The notes below the pieces were generated by a model that saw only the letters and a list, made by a program, of their open reading frames with translations, was not told the DNA's origin and made no database searches. Position numbers and translations under genes: made by a program. Source: Synechococcus sp. CBW1004 (lineage in GTDB: Bacteria; Cyanobacteriota; Cyanobacteriia; PCC-6307; Cyanobiaceae). From it: DNA of 64,000 bases. Location of the stretch: positions 1,598,686-1,662,685 of the forward strand of contig NZ_CP060397.1 of NCBI RefSeq assembly GCF_015840715.1. The letters run 5' to 3'. How positions within the stretch are numbered: the stretch's first letter is position 1; each line of letters begins with the position of its first letter. This document shows, piece by piece, positions 1-11,507 of this stretch.

Positions 1-486
1 AGCAGCCTGCATCAGCTGCTGACAGCACCGGTTGCGGCTGTCAGACCACCGCTGTGGTGGGCTCTGCTGTGTGGGCTCGCAACCCTGTTGCTGCTCGGCC
101 AGTGCGTGCTGGGAGCCTCGATGGCCAGCCAATGGGCCGCTGATCTGTGCCTGCAGGCCGGCGAAGGCTGCCGTTGGCTGCTGGCCCATCGGCTCGGCGC
201 CTATCCCGCCGCCCTCGCGATTCTCACCCTCGCGGTGGGCTCGCTGTTCACCGGACCGGCTGCACCAGGCCCTCGCCCCCTGGCGCTGACCTCGGGCCTG
301 CTGGTCATGGCCCAGGTCGTGCTCGGTGTCCAGACCCTGCGCCTGCAGCTGCAGGTTCCGGCCGTGACGATCGCCCATCAGCTGCTGGCGGGGCTTCTGG
401 TGGCCCTGCTCGGCGCCCTGCTGGGGCGCTGCCTGCTGGGGCTCGCCCCGCTGCGTCAACCCACCCTGGAGGCTGTCCATGGTTAG
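1..486 (+). CDS. ctaA: Heme A synthase (CtaA/COX15), C-terminal part
   Basis: Converts heme O to heme A for the aa3-type cytochrome oxidase in the membrane. The frame is open from base 1 with no start, so only the last 161 residues are present. They contain several hydrophobic segments, a Cys pair (CLQAGEGC, typical of the extracytoplasmic loop of COX15 proteins) and a late IAHQLLAG segment whose His fits a heme ligand. The last codons overlap ctaB by 8 bases (ATGGTTAG), suggesting translational coupling. The identity rests on this pattern plus the immediately following ctaB. Confidence 0.88.
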   Translation, partial: SSLHQLLTAPVAAVRPPLWWALLCGLATLLLLGQCVLGASMASQWAADLCLQAGEGCRWLLAHRLGAYPAALAILTLAVGSLFTGPAAPGPRPLALTSGLLVMAQVVLGVQTLRLQLQVPAVTIAHQLLAGLLVALLGALLGRCLLGLAPLRQPTLEAVHG

Positions 487-1498
487 CGCCACCGCCCTCA
501 GTCCCGACCGCGATCAACCCATTTCCCCGCCTGCAGCCGGCTCCGCTGCCGGCTCGATCCGCCCCTCCGTGCGCCTGCCTGCCTGGCTCGAGGTGGCGAA
601 ACCCCGGCTGATCCCCCTGCTTCTGGCCACCACCCTGGGAGGCATGGCCCTGAGCGCCGGTCCACCCCCGAGCCCCGGCACGGTCATGGCCACCCTCACC
701 GGGGGTGCGCTGGCCGCCGCGGCAGCAGGCGTTCTCAACTGCCTCTGGGAAGAGGAGCTCGATGGCCGCATGCAGCGCACCAGCCGCCGTGCCCTGCCCT
801 CCGGCCGCCTGGCCAGGCGTCAGGCCTTCGCGCTGGCGGTGCTGCTGACCCTGGCGGCCACCTCCCTGCTGGTGCTGGTGGTGAATCCGCTGGCCGCCTC
901 CCTCTCCCTGCTGGGCCTGTGCAGCTACGTGCTGCTGTACACCGCCCTGCTCAAGCCCCGCACGCCGCAGAACATTGTCATCGGCGGGGTGGCCGGCGCC
1001 ATCCCCCCCCTGGTGGGTGCAGCGGCGGTCAGCGGCGTCCTGGGCTGGTCGGCCTGGTGGCTGTTCGCCCTGGTCATGGTCTGGACGCCACCCCACTTCT
1101 GGTCCCTGGCGCTGCTGCTGCGCGAGGACTACCGCTCGGTGGGCATCCCGATGCTGCCGGTGGTGCACGGCGTGCCGCTCACCGTGCGTGAGATCCAGCG
1201 CTACAGCTGGGTGACAGCAGGCCTCAGCCTGCTCGGGGCCATGGCCCTGCCGGCGGGAGGACTGCTCTATGCCCTGCTGGCGATCCCCTTCAATGCCCGC
1301 CTGCTGCAGCTGAGCGGCCGCCTGGCCGACGATCCCCACGACAACCGCCGGGCCCGCGATCTGTTCCGCTGGTCGATTCTCTATCTCTTCGGCCTCTGCC
1401 TGCTGCTGCTGCTGGCGCGGCTGCCCCAGGCCCAGGAGCTGGGCCTGTCCTTGCTGACCTCAAACTGGCCCCCGCTCCCGGCCGGCATCGCTGCCTAG
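479..1498 (+). CDS. ctaB: Protoheme IX farnesyltransferase (heme O synthase)
   Basis: Membrane prenyltransferase that farnesylates protoheme to heme O, the substrate of CtaA. 339 residues, close to family length, with about eight hydrophobic segments after a roughly 40-residue Pro/Ala-rich N terminus. The prenyl-diphosphate site is visible as [28 protein letters not shown] sequence around residue 85; the first Asp of the usual NxxxDxxxD is Glu here, which appears tolerated. A second conserved stretch, [12 protein letters not shown], follows near residue 200. It starts inside the ctaA stop and is followed after about 34 bases by an ABC ATPase, a common arrangement in marine picocyanobacteria. 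Confidence 0.95.
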   Translation: MVSATALSPDRDQPISPPAAGSAAGSIRPSVRLPAWLEVAKPRLIPLLLATTLGGMALSAGPPPSPGTVMATLTGGALAAAAAGVLNCLWEEELDGRMQRTSRRALPSGRLARRQAFALAVLLTLAATSLLVLVVNPLAASLSLLGLCSYVLLYTALLKPRTPQNIVIGGVAGAIPPLVGAAAVSGVLGWSAWWLFALVMVWTPPHFWSLALLLREDYRSVGIPMLPVVHGVPLTVREIQRYSWVTAGLSLLGAMALPAGGLLYALLAIPFNARLLQLSGRLADDPHDNRRARDLFRWSILYLFGLCLLLLLARLPQAQELGLSLLTSNWPPLPAGIAA

Positions 1499-1532
1499 AT
1501 TGCGGCCCCCGCCGCTCAGGAGAACTCCCGGC

Positions 1533-2555
1533 TTGATCGAGCTGCAGCACCTCAGCAAGCGTTACGGCGGGCGCAAGAGCCAACCGGTCCAGGCCCTCGA
1601 CGACCTGTCCCTCAGCGTTCCCGCCGGCTGTCTCTACGGCCTTCTCGGTCCCAACGGTGCCGGCAAGACGACCGCCCTGCGCATCCTCTGCACCCTGCTG
1701 GCACCCGATGCCGGCTCGGTGCGGGTGGCGGGGCTCGATGCCCTGGACGCCCCCCGCGGCGTGCGCCGTCTGCTGGGTTATGTCGCCCAGGAGGTGGCCC
1801 TCGACAAGATTCTCACGGGCCGGGAACTGCTCTCCCTCCAGGGCGATCTGTATCACCTGCGCCCGGCCGAGCGGGACCGCCGCATCGCCGAACTGAGTGA
1901 CCTGCTGGGGATGGGCGACTGGATCGACCGCCGCTGCGGCAGCTATTCCGGTGGCATGCGCCGCCGCCTCGATCTGGCCGCAGGCCTGCTGCACCGGCCC
2001 CAGGTGCTGGTTCTCGACGAGCCCACCGTCGGCCTCGACATCGAGAGCCGTGCCGCCATCTGGCAGGTGCTCAGGCAGCTGCGCGACCAAGGCACCACGG
2101 TGCTGCTCAGCAGCCATTACCTCGAGGAGGTGGATGCCCTGGCCGACCGCCTGGCGATTCTTGAAGCCGGCCGCGTCATCGCCGAAGGCACGCCGGCGGA
2201 GCTCAAGGCCGACCTGGGTGGGGACCGCGTCACCCTGCGGGTGCGCGAGTTCAGCGATGAAGGCGAGGCCACCCAGGTGCAGAACCTGCTGCGCAGCTGT
2301 CCTGGGGTGCGCGAAGTGGTGATCAACCGTGCCCAGGGCCATTCGCTCAACCTGGTCGTGGAGAACGGCGAGGCGATCGAGACCCTGCGGCGCCAGCTGG
2401 CGGAAGCCGATCTGCCGGTGTTCTCGCTGGCCCAGAGCCGCCCCAGTCTCGATGACGTCTACCTGCGGGCCACCGGCCGCACGCTGATGGATGCCGAGCT
2501 GTCGGTGGCCGGCCTGCGCGACCCGAAGACCGAACGCAAACAGACCATGCGCTGA
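1533..2555 (+). CDS. ABC transporter ATP-binding protein, DrrA-like
   Basis: ATPase of an ABC-2 type exporter, 340 residues from the chosen start. Walker A GPNGAGKT lies at residues 39-46, followed by the signature YSGGMRRRLDLA, Walker B VLVLDEPTVGLD and an SSHYLEE switch region. The C-terminal third matches the extra domain of the DrrA/daunorubicin-resistance group. The frame also opens at a TTG at 1500, but the TTG at 1533 has an AGGAGA site at 1518-1523 with good spacing and begins exactly at the IELQHLSKRY start of the domain. It pairs with the permease 262 bases downstream. The substrate is unknown; lipid or glycolipid export is one possibility. Confidence 0.9.
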   Translation: MIELQHLSKRYGGRKSQPVQALDDLSLSVPAGCLYGLLGPNGAGKTTALRILCTLLAPDAGSVRVAGLDALDAPRGVRRLLGYVAQEVALDKILTGRELLSLQGDLYHLRPAERDRRIAELSDLLGMGDWIDRRCGSYSGGMRRRLDLAAGLLHRPQVLVLDEPTVGLDIESRAAIWQVLRQLRDQGTTVLLSSHYLEEVDALADRLAILEAGRVIAEGTPAELKADLGGDRVTLRVREFSDEGEATQVQNLLRSCPGVREVVINRAQGHSLNLVVENGEAIETLRRQLAEADLPVFSLAQSRPSLDDVYLRATGRTLMDAELSVAGLRDPKTERKQTMR

Positions 2556-2817
2556 GACAGCCTGCCGAGACACCACCGAGACGGTTCTGAGACAGCTGAC
2601 TGGACGGGGCCTGCCGGTGTGAACAGCGCGGCGTGACCGGTCAGAAGCAGGGCAGCCCCAGGCCAGGGGCTGTCCCCGGGCCTCCCGGAAGGCCACCGCC
2701 CACGCCCAGAATCGGAGCCACCCCGTGCAGCGTCCCCAGCAGCCCGGCCGAACCGGTCCCTCCACAGGACGGCTCCGGCCCTGAACGCCTGCCTTTCGCC
2801 AGATCCGATCGCCTGCC

Positions 2818-3684
2818 ATGACGAGCGCCTCCCCCAGCCTTGCCCCCCTGTCGGACGCCGCAGAGCTGCCGCAGTCGGCCTTCGCGGAGATCAGCCAGGA
2901 AACGCTGGCACTGACGCGCAGGCTCTTCGTCCAGCTCGCACGGCGACCCTCGACCCTGGTGGCCGGCGTGCTGCAGCCGCTGATCTGGCTGATCCTGTTC
3001 GGCGCCCTGTTCGCCAACGCCCCGGCCGGTCTGCTGCCCGGCGGCATGAGCTATGGACGCTTCCTCGGGGCCGGCGTGATCGTGTTCACCGCCTTCAGCG
3101 GCGCCCTCAACGCCGGCCTGCCGCTGATGTTCGATCGGGAATTCGGCTTCCTCAACCGGCTGCTGGTGGCGCCCCTGCGCGCCCGCAGCTCGATCGTTCT
3201 GGCCTCGGTGCTCTACATCACCAGCCTCAGCCTGGTGCAGAGCCTGGCGATCCTGCTCACCGCCGCCGCCCTCGGCTACGGCTGGCCAGGGGCCGCCGGG
3301 CTGGTGCTCGTTCTGGTCACCCTGCTGCTGCTGGTGTTCGCCGTCACCGCCCTGAGCCTCGGTCTGGCCTTCGCCCTTCCGGGTCATATCGAACTGATCG
3401 CGGTGATCTTCGTGGCGAACCTGCCCCTGCTGTTCGCCAGCACCGCCCTGGCGCCGATTTCCTTCATGCCCCCCTGGTTGGGCTGGCTCGCGGCCCTGAA
3501 TCCCCTTACCTTCGCGATCGAACCCATCCGCGCCGCCTACAGCGGTCCGTTCCACCTCAGCGATGTGGTGCTGAACGCCCCGTACGGCGACCTCACGGCC
3601 GCCACCTGCCTCGGCATCCTGGCGTTGCTGGCCATGGGCCTGTTCCTCGCGATCCGCCCCCTGCTGGACCGCAAACTCTCCTGA
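2818..3684 (+). CDS. ABC-2 type permease, DrrB-like
   Basis: Membrane partner of the preceding ATPase. 288 residues with a hydrophilic N terminus containing a short amphipathic segment (ETLALTRRLFVQLARRPSTL) and then six hydrophobic segments, the usual ABC-2 permease plan. The motif-like stretch FDREFGFLNRLLVAPLRARSSI between segments two and three is characteristic of the NodJ/DrrB group. The ATPase and permease are on the same strand with no gene between them. The 262-base gap has no credible open frame or terminator that I can see. Substrate unknown. Confidence 0.88.
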   Translation: MTSASPSLAPLSDAAELPQSAFAEISQETLALTRRLFVQLARRPSTLVAGVLQPLIWLILFGALFANAPAGLLPGGMSYGRFLGAGVIVFTAFSGALNAGLPLMFDREFGFLNRLLVAPLRARSSIVLASVLYITSLSLVQSLAILLTAAALGYGWPGAAGLVLVLVTLLLLVFAVTALSLGLAFALPGHIELIAVIFVANLPLLFASTALAPISFMPPWLGWLAALNPLTFAIEPIRAAYSGPFHLSDVVLNAPYGDLTAATCLGILALLAMGLFLAIRPLLDRKLS

Positions 3685-3693
3685 GCCGACACC

Positions 3694-5181
3694 GTGCCCC
3701 AGCCCCCCCTGCCCGCTCCGCTCGCCCCTCGCCCCGAGCCGGGCGCCCTTCTTCTCGAAGCGGTGCGGCAGCGGCACTCCCAGTGCTGCCTGCAGCTGGC
3801 CCAGCAATGGGTGCACCGTCGCAGCGTCGGTGACCTACGGCGGTTCTGCAGCACCGAGCTGGTCGGCAGCCTCGACGTTGAAGCGTCCACCTGGCTTCAG
3901 AACCTGCTGGCCCTCGAGGGGCCCGGTGACACTCTCCCTGCCACCGCCTCCACTGCGACGTGCGCAGCAGAAGCCGGCTCCATCAACCTGGCGGACGCCG
4001 CGGCCGCAGGGAACGCGAGCCTCGTGATGACTGACGCTGCACCGGAGGGCGAGACCACAGCCGCGGTCCTGACAGCCTCCAGCATCGGCGGGGTGCCCCC
4101 GGTCGACGCCTCCGAGCTGCTTTCCTCGCCGCTGACCGCCTCGGAGTCCTCATTCCTGCAGGAATCGCCGGCCCAGGAGCAGGAGCTGCAGACCCGGGCC
4201 GTGGCAGCGGTGGATGAGGCCTTCGCGGCGCTGGCTGAGTCCTTCGAGAAACCGGAGCAGATCAGCGCGCCGGCACCACTGCCGATCACCGACGCGTCAT
4301 CGTCGGCAGCGTCCGGCGTTCCGGAGCCACTGCCGGTCCGCGGCGGCCTGTGGCCCAGCCTGCGGACCACCGCAGCCAGCCTCAGCTCGGCCTTCAGCCC
4401 GGCCGGCGCCGACGGCGGGAGCAGCCATGCCGCCGACGCACAAAGCGACCCGATCCCCACACCACGGGGCGAACAGGCCCCGATCCTCGAGACACACCTC
4501 TGCGAAGCGGAGGCGGTGGCAGTGGCGGTGGCGGCGCCGGGCCTGACCATGCAGGACGACCCGACCATCCCGGAGCTGCACCCAACCCTGCCCAGCAGCG
4601 GCGAGGACGGGGCAGCGGCAGACCCAGCGACCACGAAGCCGGGTGAGACCAGCAGCACCCCGGCGGCGGCTGCCGGTGAGAACGCCACCGAAACCACGAG
4701 CCAGGACGGCCTCCTCCAGCGTCTGCGGGGACGGATCGAGACAGGCCGCCTGCCGCGGCTGTCCCGCCTGCGCGCTGTGATGCGTGACTGCGTCGAAGAG
4801 ACGGTGGCACTGCTGCGCACCCCTGAGGCGGAACACCACGAGGAGAACGGCGGCTTCGCGACCAACCAGTCCCTGGAGGCGGCCCCACCGACCCAGGCAG
4901 CACCCGACTTCTCCTGGACCCTCGATCCGTTGCCCTCCCCCGCAACCGGCCCCGCCACCAGCAGCAGCCCCTCCGTCCCAGCCGCCACGGGTCAGGCCAC
5001 CACAGCCGATGCGGCCAGCGGCGCTCCTTCGCCTTCCCGGCAGGCCCCATCCTCCCGACTGCGGTTCGGACTCCCTCCTGCCAAACCGGCCGTCGGCGAT
5101 CGGCCCGCACCGACCCCTGCCGCCCTTTCGGACCTGCGGGCCTGGCTTCCGGACTCGGGCGATCTGCCCCGGGCCTCCTGA
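3694..5181 (+). CDS. Low-complexity protein of unknown function
   Basis: A 495-residue frame starting at a GTG nine bases after the permease stop. The first 70 residues look like a normal folded segment (LLLEAVRQRHSQCCLQLAQQ, then WVHRRSVGDLRRFCS and WLQNLLALEGP). The remaining 400 or so are dominated by Ala, Pro, Ser, Thr, Glu and Gly, with few hydrophobic stretches and no signal peptide, and look intrinsically disordered. A short more basic segment near residues 340-375 (LLQRLRGRIETGRLPRLSRL) could be another small helical domain. No family recognised. Being the longest frame and co-directional with both neighbours supports it as real, but the low complexity leaves some doubt. Confidence 0.6.
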   Translation: MPQPPLPAPLAPRPEPGALLLEAVRQRHSQCCLQLAQQWVHRRSVGDLRRFCSTELVGSLDVEASTWLQNLLALEGPGDTLPATASTATCAAEAGSINLADAAAAGNASLVMTDAAPEGETTAAVLTASSIGGVPPVDASELLSSPLTASESSFLQESPAQEQELQTRAVAAVDEAFAALAESFEKPEQISAPAPLPITDASSSAASGVPEPLPVRGGLWPSLRTTAASLSSAFSPAGADGGSSHAADAQSDPIPTPRGEQAPILETHLCEAEAVAVAVAAPGLTMQDDPTIPELHPTLPSSGEDGAAADPATTKPGETSSTPAAAAGENATETTSQDGLLQRLRGRIETGRLPRLSRLRAVMRDCVEETVALLRTPEAEHHEENGGFATNQSLEAAPPTQAAPDFSWTLDPLPSPATGPATSSSPSVPAATGQATTADAASGAPSPSRQAPSSRLRFGLPPAKPAVGDRPAPTPAALSDLRAWLPDSGDLPRAS

Positions 5182-5194
5182 GCGGACCTCAGCG

Positions 5195-5908
5195 ATGCCG
5201 ACACACTCCACCCGGCTCAGCCGTGAGCAGCTCAGGGGCGGCCTCATCGTCTCGGTCCAGGCCCCGGAGGGTTCGCCGATGCGCGATCCCGAGGTCATCG
5301 CCGCCATGGCCCAGGCCAGCCTGAACAACGGCGCCGCCGGAGTGCGCCTGGAAAGCCCCGAACACATCGCGGCGGTCCGACGCCGCTGCCCGGAGGCCCT
5401 GATCGTGGGGCTGTGGAAGCGCACCTATCCCGAGAGTTCCGTCTACATCACCCCCGGCTGGGATGAGATCCAGGCCGTGTGGTCAGCGGGGGCCGATGTG
5501 GTGGCCCTGGATGCCACCGAGCGCCCGAGGCCGAACGGTGAGACGCTGGCGGATCTGATCGGACGGGCCCGGGGAGAGCTCGGGGCGGTGCTCATGGCCG
5601 ACGTGGCCAGCGTCGCGCAGGGCCTCCAGGCAGCCGAATGGGGCTGCGACTGGGTCGGCACCACCCTGTTCGGCTACACCGAATCCACCCGCACGCTCCG
5701 ACCGCCGGCCTGGGAGCTGCTGCAGCCGTTGCGCCAGAATCTTCCCGGGGCGGTGACCCTGATCTGTGAAGGGGGGATCGCCTCGGCCCAGGACGCCCGA
5801 CGCGCCCTTGAGAGCGGCGCCGATGCTGTGGTGGTGGGCACGGCGATCACCGGAGTGGATCTGCAGGTGGCTGCCTATCGGAGCGCGATGGACGTTGCGG
5901 GGGCCTGA
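5195..5908 (+). CDS. nanE: N-acetylmannosamine-6-phosphate 2-epimerase
   Basis: TIM-barrel enzyme interconverting N-acetylmannosamine-6-P and N-acetylglucosamine-6-P. 237 residues, normal for NanE. Diagnostic stretches are RGGLIVSVQAPEGSPM at the N terminus, a central GLWKR Lys, DVVALDATERPRP, and the phosphate-binding C-terminal ICEGGI plus GADAVVVGTAI. The frame is open much further upstream (from 4784) but that part overlaps the previous gene; ATG 5195 begins at the conserved domain and lies 13 bases after the preceding stop. No sialic-acid catabolism genes are nearby, so it may serve amino-sugar recycling. Confidence 0.88.
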   Translation: MPTHSTRLSREQLRGGLIVSVQAPEGSPMRDPEVIAAMAQASLNNGAAGVRLESPEHIAAVRRRCPEALIVGLWKRTYPESSVYITPGWDEIQAVWSAGADVVALDATERPRPNGETLADLIGRARGELGAVLMADVASVAQGLQAAEWGCDWVGTTLFGYTESTRTLRPPAWELLQPLRQNLPGAVTLICEGGIASAQDARRALESGADAVVVGTAITGVDLQVAAYRSAMDVAGA

Positions 5909-5994
5909 GCGGCGCCACTCCTGGAAATTTTGTTTGCGGCCGCCGATCAGCCCGGCACAGGCGTGCAACATAAGACCAGCGATGCAGCAAGGCC

Positions 5995-6396
5995 ATGCGG
6001 TGCGGTTTGACCTCTGTCACACCAGCCTCCCGGCCCCATCCAGTGCCGCCGCTGTCGCCTCAGGCCGGTGTCCGGTCAGGAACGGCGGCGCCAGCGGCAG
6101 GCATCCCCGTCCCTGCACCCTCGACGGGCCGACTCCCGAATCCCGCCATCAGGGGTTCCGCCAGGCCGTCCTCCCGACTTGTCCAGCTTCGTGACTGGTT
6201 TCAGGGTCGGCGCAATGCCCTGACGGGGGGTGGGGTGCTGCTCTTCAGCCTGTCGCTGTTCGGGATGCCGATGAGCGGCCTGCACCTGTCCCAGATGCAG
6301 GCCCTCAATCGTGAGCTGGGAAAGCTCTGCAGCGATCCCCCCCGTCAGGCCCTGAACGTCTGCCGATTGCACGCCCAGCTGGTGCGCAGCCTCTGA
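5995..6396 (+). CDS. Small membrane protein of unknown function
   Basis: Open frame of 133 codons. The first 60 are Pro/Ala/Ser-rich and may not be translated. The last 70 look protein-like: VQLRDWFQGRRN, then a hydrophobic segment (TGGGVLLFSLSLFGMPMSGL) and a helical tail with two Cys (LCSDPPRQALNVC). The true start is unclear because there is no good ribosome-binding site. It lies between nanE and the convergent groL, where no other gene is possible. Family unknown; existence moderately supported. Confidence 0.4.
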   Translation: MRCGLTSVTPASRPHPVPPLSPQAGVRSGTAAPAAGIPVPAPSTGRLPNPAIRGSARPSSRLVQLRDWFQGRRNALTGGGVLLFSLSLFGMPMSGLHLSQMQALNRELGKLCSDPPRQALNVCRLHAQLVRSL

Positions 6397-6441
6397 GTCG
6401 CAGAGCGACATCCCGAGGTTGTGAGCGCGGGGAGGAAGGGA

Positions 6442-8538
<2,097 letters not shown>

Positions 8539-9309
8539 TCAGCGCATCACCATGCCGCCATCCACCTGCAGCACCTGCCCGGTGATGTAGGCCGCCGCGG
8601 GATCGGCCGCCAGGAAACGCACGGCGCCCGCCACCTCAGCGGCGCTGCCCATTCTCCCAAGGGGAATCGCGGCGAGGATCGGCTCCTTGTCGAGCTCGGC
8701 GGTCATGTCGCTCTCGATGAAGCCGGGAGCCACCGCGTTGACGGTGACACCGCGGGAGGCGAACTCGGCGGCATTGCTGCGGGTGAGTCCCAGCAGGCCC
8801 GCCTTGGCGGCGCTGTAGTTCGCCTGGCCGGCATTGCCCATCAGGGCCACCACCGATGTGATGTTGATGATGCGGCCGCTGCGCGCCTTGAGCATCGGCT
8901 TGCTGACGGCCCGGGTGCACAGGAAGACGCCGGTGAGATTGAGATCGATGACGCTCTGCCAGTCGGCGGTCTTCATCCGCATCAGCAGGCCATCGCGAGT
9001 GATGCCGGCGTTGTTGACCAGCACATCGATCCGGCCTTCCCGCTCGAGCACCGCCCTGACCATCGCCTCGACCTGGACCTCATCGGCCACATCGGCGCGA
9101 TGGCTCCAGGCCTGGCCGCCGGCGGCCTCGATCGCGGCGACCACCTCGGAGGCCGCCTGCTCGGAGCTGGCGTAGTTCACCACCACCGTGAATCCAGCCG
9201 CCGCCAGGGCTTCGGCGATGGCCCGGCCGATGCCGCGGCCGGCCCCTGTGACCAGGGCCACCTTGCCCTGGGCGCTGGAGTGGGACGCATCGGAGGGCGG
9301 GGGGGGCAT
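8539..9309 (-). CDS. fabG: 3-oxoacyl-ACP reductase
   Basis: NADPH-dependent reductase of the fatty-acid elongation cycle, a short-chain dehydrogenase. Cofactor motif TGAGRGIG near residue 23, LVNNAGITRDGLL, catalytic Ser in NITSVVALMGNAG and the YSAAK pair, and a C-terminal GQVLQVDGGM typical of FabG. 256 residues from ATG 9309; the GTG at 9315 is also in frame but too close to the AGAGG site, which favours the ATG. Confidence 0.93.
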   Translation of the reverse strand: MPPPPSDASHSSAQGKVALVTGAGRGIGRAIAEALAAAGFTVVVNYASSEQAASEVVAAIEAAGGQAWSHRADVADEVQVEAMVRAVLEREGRIDVLVNNAGITRDGLLMRMKTADWQSVIDLNLTGVFLCTRAVSKPMLKARSGRIINITSVVALMGNAGQANYSAAKAGLLGLTRSNAAEFASRGVTVNAVAPGFIESDMTAELDKEPILAAIPLGRMGSAAEVAGAVRFLAADPAAAYITGQVLQVDGGMVMR

Positions 9310-9384
9310 CGTCACAAGCCTCTGGGGAGGGACCGGGGAGGTCCGGCGGCGGTGATCGTATGGCGGCGCCGGAATGCCCCCGCC

Positions 9385-10515
9385 TCAGGCCAGCATCGGC
9401 TTCTCCTCCACCACCGCCGGACCGAGCAGGGCGCGGAAGCGGGCCAGTTGTTCCTTGCTGCCGAGCACCACCATCAGCTGGCCCGGCATCACCCTGACGT
9501 CACCGCCGGGATTGGCGATCAGTTCGGGGCCCGTCTTGACATAGCTGCTGCCCCGATAGGAATAGGGATTGGCCGGGGCCGGCTCCGGATTGCGGACCGC
9601 CAGCACCAGGGCACCGGTGTGGCGCTTGAGATGCAGCTCCTGCAGGGTGCGTCCATTGATCGCCCCCAGCCTGGCGGGATCTTCGCTGAGCTGGAACTCC
9701 TCCACCTCACAGTCGGAGCCGGCCAGCAGATCCATGAAATCCACCGACAGGGGCCTCAGAGCGGTGGCGGCCATGGTGCGCCCTCCGGCCACATAGGGGC
9801 TGATCACCCTGTCGGCACCGGCCTGACGCAGCTTGCGCTCCGCCTCCTCACTGTCCGAGCGGGCGATCAGGCGGATGGCAGGGGCAATCGAGCGGGCGCT
9901 GAGCACCACGTAGAGGTTGGAGGCGTCGTTGGGGAGGGCCGCCACCAGGCTGCGACAACGCAGGATGCCGGCCTCCAGCAGGGTCTCATCGAGGGTGGCG
10001 TCCGCCATCAGCACCGGCAGGCCCTTCTCCTCGGCGGCATCCCGCCGCTCCGGATCCATCTCCACGATCAGCAGCGGCACACCCTCGCGGGTCAGCTGGC
10101 TGGCGATCTCACGGCCGATGCGGCCGTAGCCGCAGAGAATCACATGGTCCTGCATCGTGCGTAACCAGTCGAGAAAACGGCGCTGACGGAGCCGCCGGAA
10201 ATAGCCCGTCTCCGAAAGTCCCAGCAGGCTCTGAATCGTGAGCTGCACCACGAACAGACCACCCACCACCGAGAACACGGTCACCCAGCGGCCGGCGTGG
10301 GTGAGCGGTTGCACCTCGCCATACCCGATGGTGGGGATGGTGATCGCCACCATCCAGTAGCAGTCCCCCCAGTCCCAGCCTTCGGTGATCCGGTAGCCGA
10401 GAGCGCTGAGGTTCACCACCAGGGCCAGGGCCGCCAGCGGCATCAGCCATGGGCGGCGGGAGCGGCTGGTCGGCGGGGGCCTGCGGGGGTTCCAGCGGCG
10501 CGTCAACCGCGTCAT
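9385..10515 (-). CDS. Potassium channel with RCK (TrkA) domains
   Basis: Two-transmembrane K+ channel subunit with a cytoplasmic gating ring. From the ATG at 10515: TM1 (LMPLAALALVVNLSALGY), pore helix and filter TIPTIGYGEV, TM2 (VTVFSVVGGLFVVQLTIQSL), then a Rossmann RCK domain starting HVILCGYGRIGREIA and a C-terminal TrkA_C domain ending VMPGQLMVVLGSKEQL. About 376 residues. The frame opens at 10575, but a GGGGAG site sits just upstream of 10515, which I prefer. The filter is TIGYGE rather than the common TVGYGD. Confidence 0.9.
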   Translation of the reverse strand: MTRLTRRWNPRRPPPTSRSRRPWLMPLAALALVVNLSALGYRITEGWDWGDCYWMVAITIPTIGYGEVQPLTHAGRWVTVFSVVGGLFVVQLTIQSLLGLSETGYFRRLRQRRFLDWLRTMQDHVILCGYGRIGREIASQLTREGVPLLIVEMDPERRDAAEEKGLPVLMADATLDETLLEAGILRCRSLVAALPNDASNLYVVLSARSIAPAIRLIARSDSEEAERKLRQAGADRVISPYVAGGRTMAATALRPLSVDFMDLLAGSDCEVEEFQLSEDPARLGAINGRTLQELHLKRHTGALVLAVRNPEPAPANPYSYRGSSYVKTGPELIANPGGDVRVMPGQLMVVLGSKEQLARFRALLGPAVVEEKPMLA

Positions 10516-10587
10516 CGAACTCCCCGGATGCGCAGATGGCAGGCCTCCCCAGGGGGGGGAGGAAGCCGCCGCCACCGGCGCGACCGC

Positions 10588-11430
10588 TCAGGCCAGGCCG
10601 AGGGCGGCGAGAACGTCGTCGCTGCTGAGGGCACCCAGGCCACTGCGGGATGTGAGTCCTTTTACTCCGTCCCGACGCGGGAGGCTGTCGTCCTCGCGGC
10701 CCAGGGCCACCAGCGGCACACCACAGAGGAGGGCCAGCTCCTCGCTGAGCGGATCGCTGGCGAGCACCACATCGCTGGCCGCCACCAGGGCGGCACGGCG
10801 CAGGGCCGTGGCGGCCGTCGCCGGCGGCAGCTCCAGGCTGCGCAGCCCCGGCAGGGTGGAGCGGATGCGCTGCGGGAGCCGCTGCCATTGCTCCGCCGGC
10901 CAGTCGCCGGGCACGCCGGCGGGGGCGAGCAACAGCATCGGCCCGTCGCCGGCGGGCAGGCTGGCCTGGGCCTCACGCAACAGTTCCGGGGGCAGCGCGA
11001 GGCGAAAGGCGTCGGCCGCCAGGGTCACGCCGATCGGCTGCAGATAGGCCTGCAGGGCCTGGGCCGGCCATCCCGCGTCGGTCGGAGCCACCCTGCTGGT
11101 GGCGGAGAAGCCAGCGGCGGCGATGCGGGTGGGGATATGGCTCATCGAGAGCATCAGATCCACCTGGCGGCCACGGGCCAGATTGATGCAGACCTGAAAA
11201 TCGGGCTCCCGGACCGAGCCCAGCAGGTTGGCCCAGTCGGCCAGGCTGGCGTTGCGGAAGTCGAAGGGAATGGTCTTCTCGACAGCGGGAAGCAGCTTCC
11301 ACAGCGGCGCCAGCGCCGGCGCACAGGCCACCTGCAGCGCGAAGCCGAGCTGGCTGGCCACCGCCGCGGCCGCGGGCAGGGCCTGCACCTGACTGAGCTC
11401 ATCTCCCGGGATCAGAAAGAGCGCACGCAT
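10588..11430 (-). CDS. Glycosyltransferase family 9-like protein
   Basis: 280 residues from ATG 11430 (MRALFLIPGDELSQVQALPA), resembling heptosyltransferase-type GT-B enzymes: an N-terminal half with a VCINLARG-type segment and a C-terminal half with LLLAPAGVPGDWPAEQW and a late VVLASDPLSEELALLCGVPLVAL, the usual donor-site region. It lies next to the divergent ispD with a 77-base shared promoter region. No lipopolysaccharide cluster is nearby. The upstream extension of the frame to 11823 overlaps ispD and is rejected. Confidence 0.65.
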   Translation of the reverse strand: MRALFLIPGDELSQVQALPAAAAVASQLGFALQVACAPALAPLWKLLPAVEKTIPFDFRNASLADWANLLGSVREPDFQVCINLARGRQVDLMLSMSHIPTRIAAAGFSATSRVAPTDAGWPAQALQAYLQPIGVTLAADAFRLALPPELLREAQASLPAGDGPMLLLAPAGVPGDWPAEQWQRLPQRIRSTLPGLRSLELPPATAATALRRAALVAASDVVLASDPLSEELALLCGVPLVALGREDDSLPRRDGVKGLTSRSGLGALSSDDVLAALGLA

Positions 11431-11507
11431 GCCGGGAGGGAGTGTCTTTTGCCTGGGCTGATTGTATGGAAGGGTTCTGAAGGCTCCCCCGCAGGAGAAC
11501 GCGAGTT

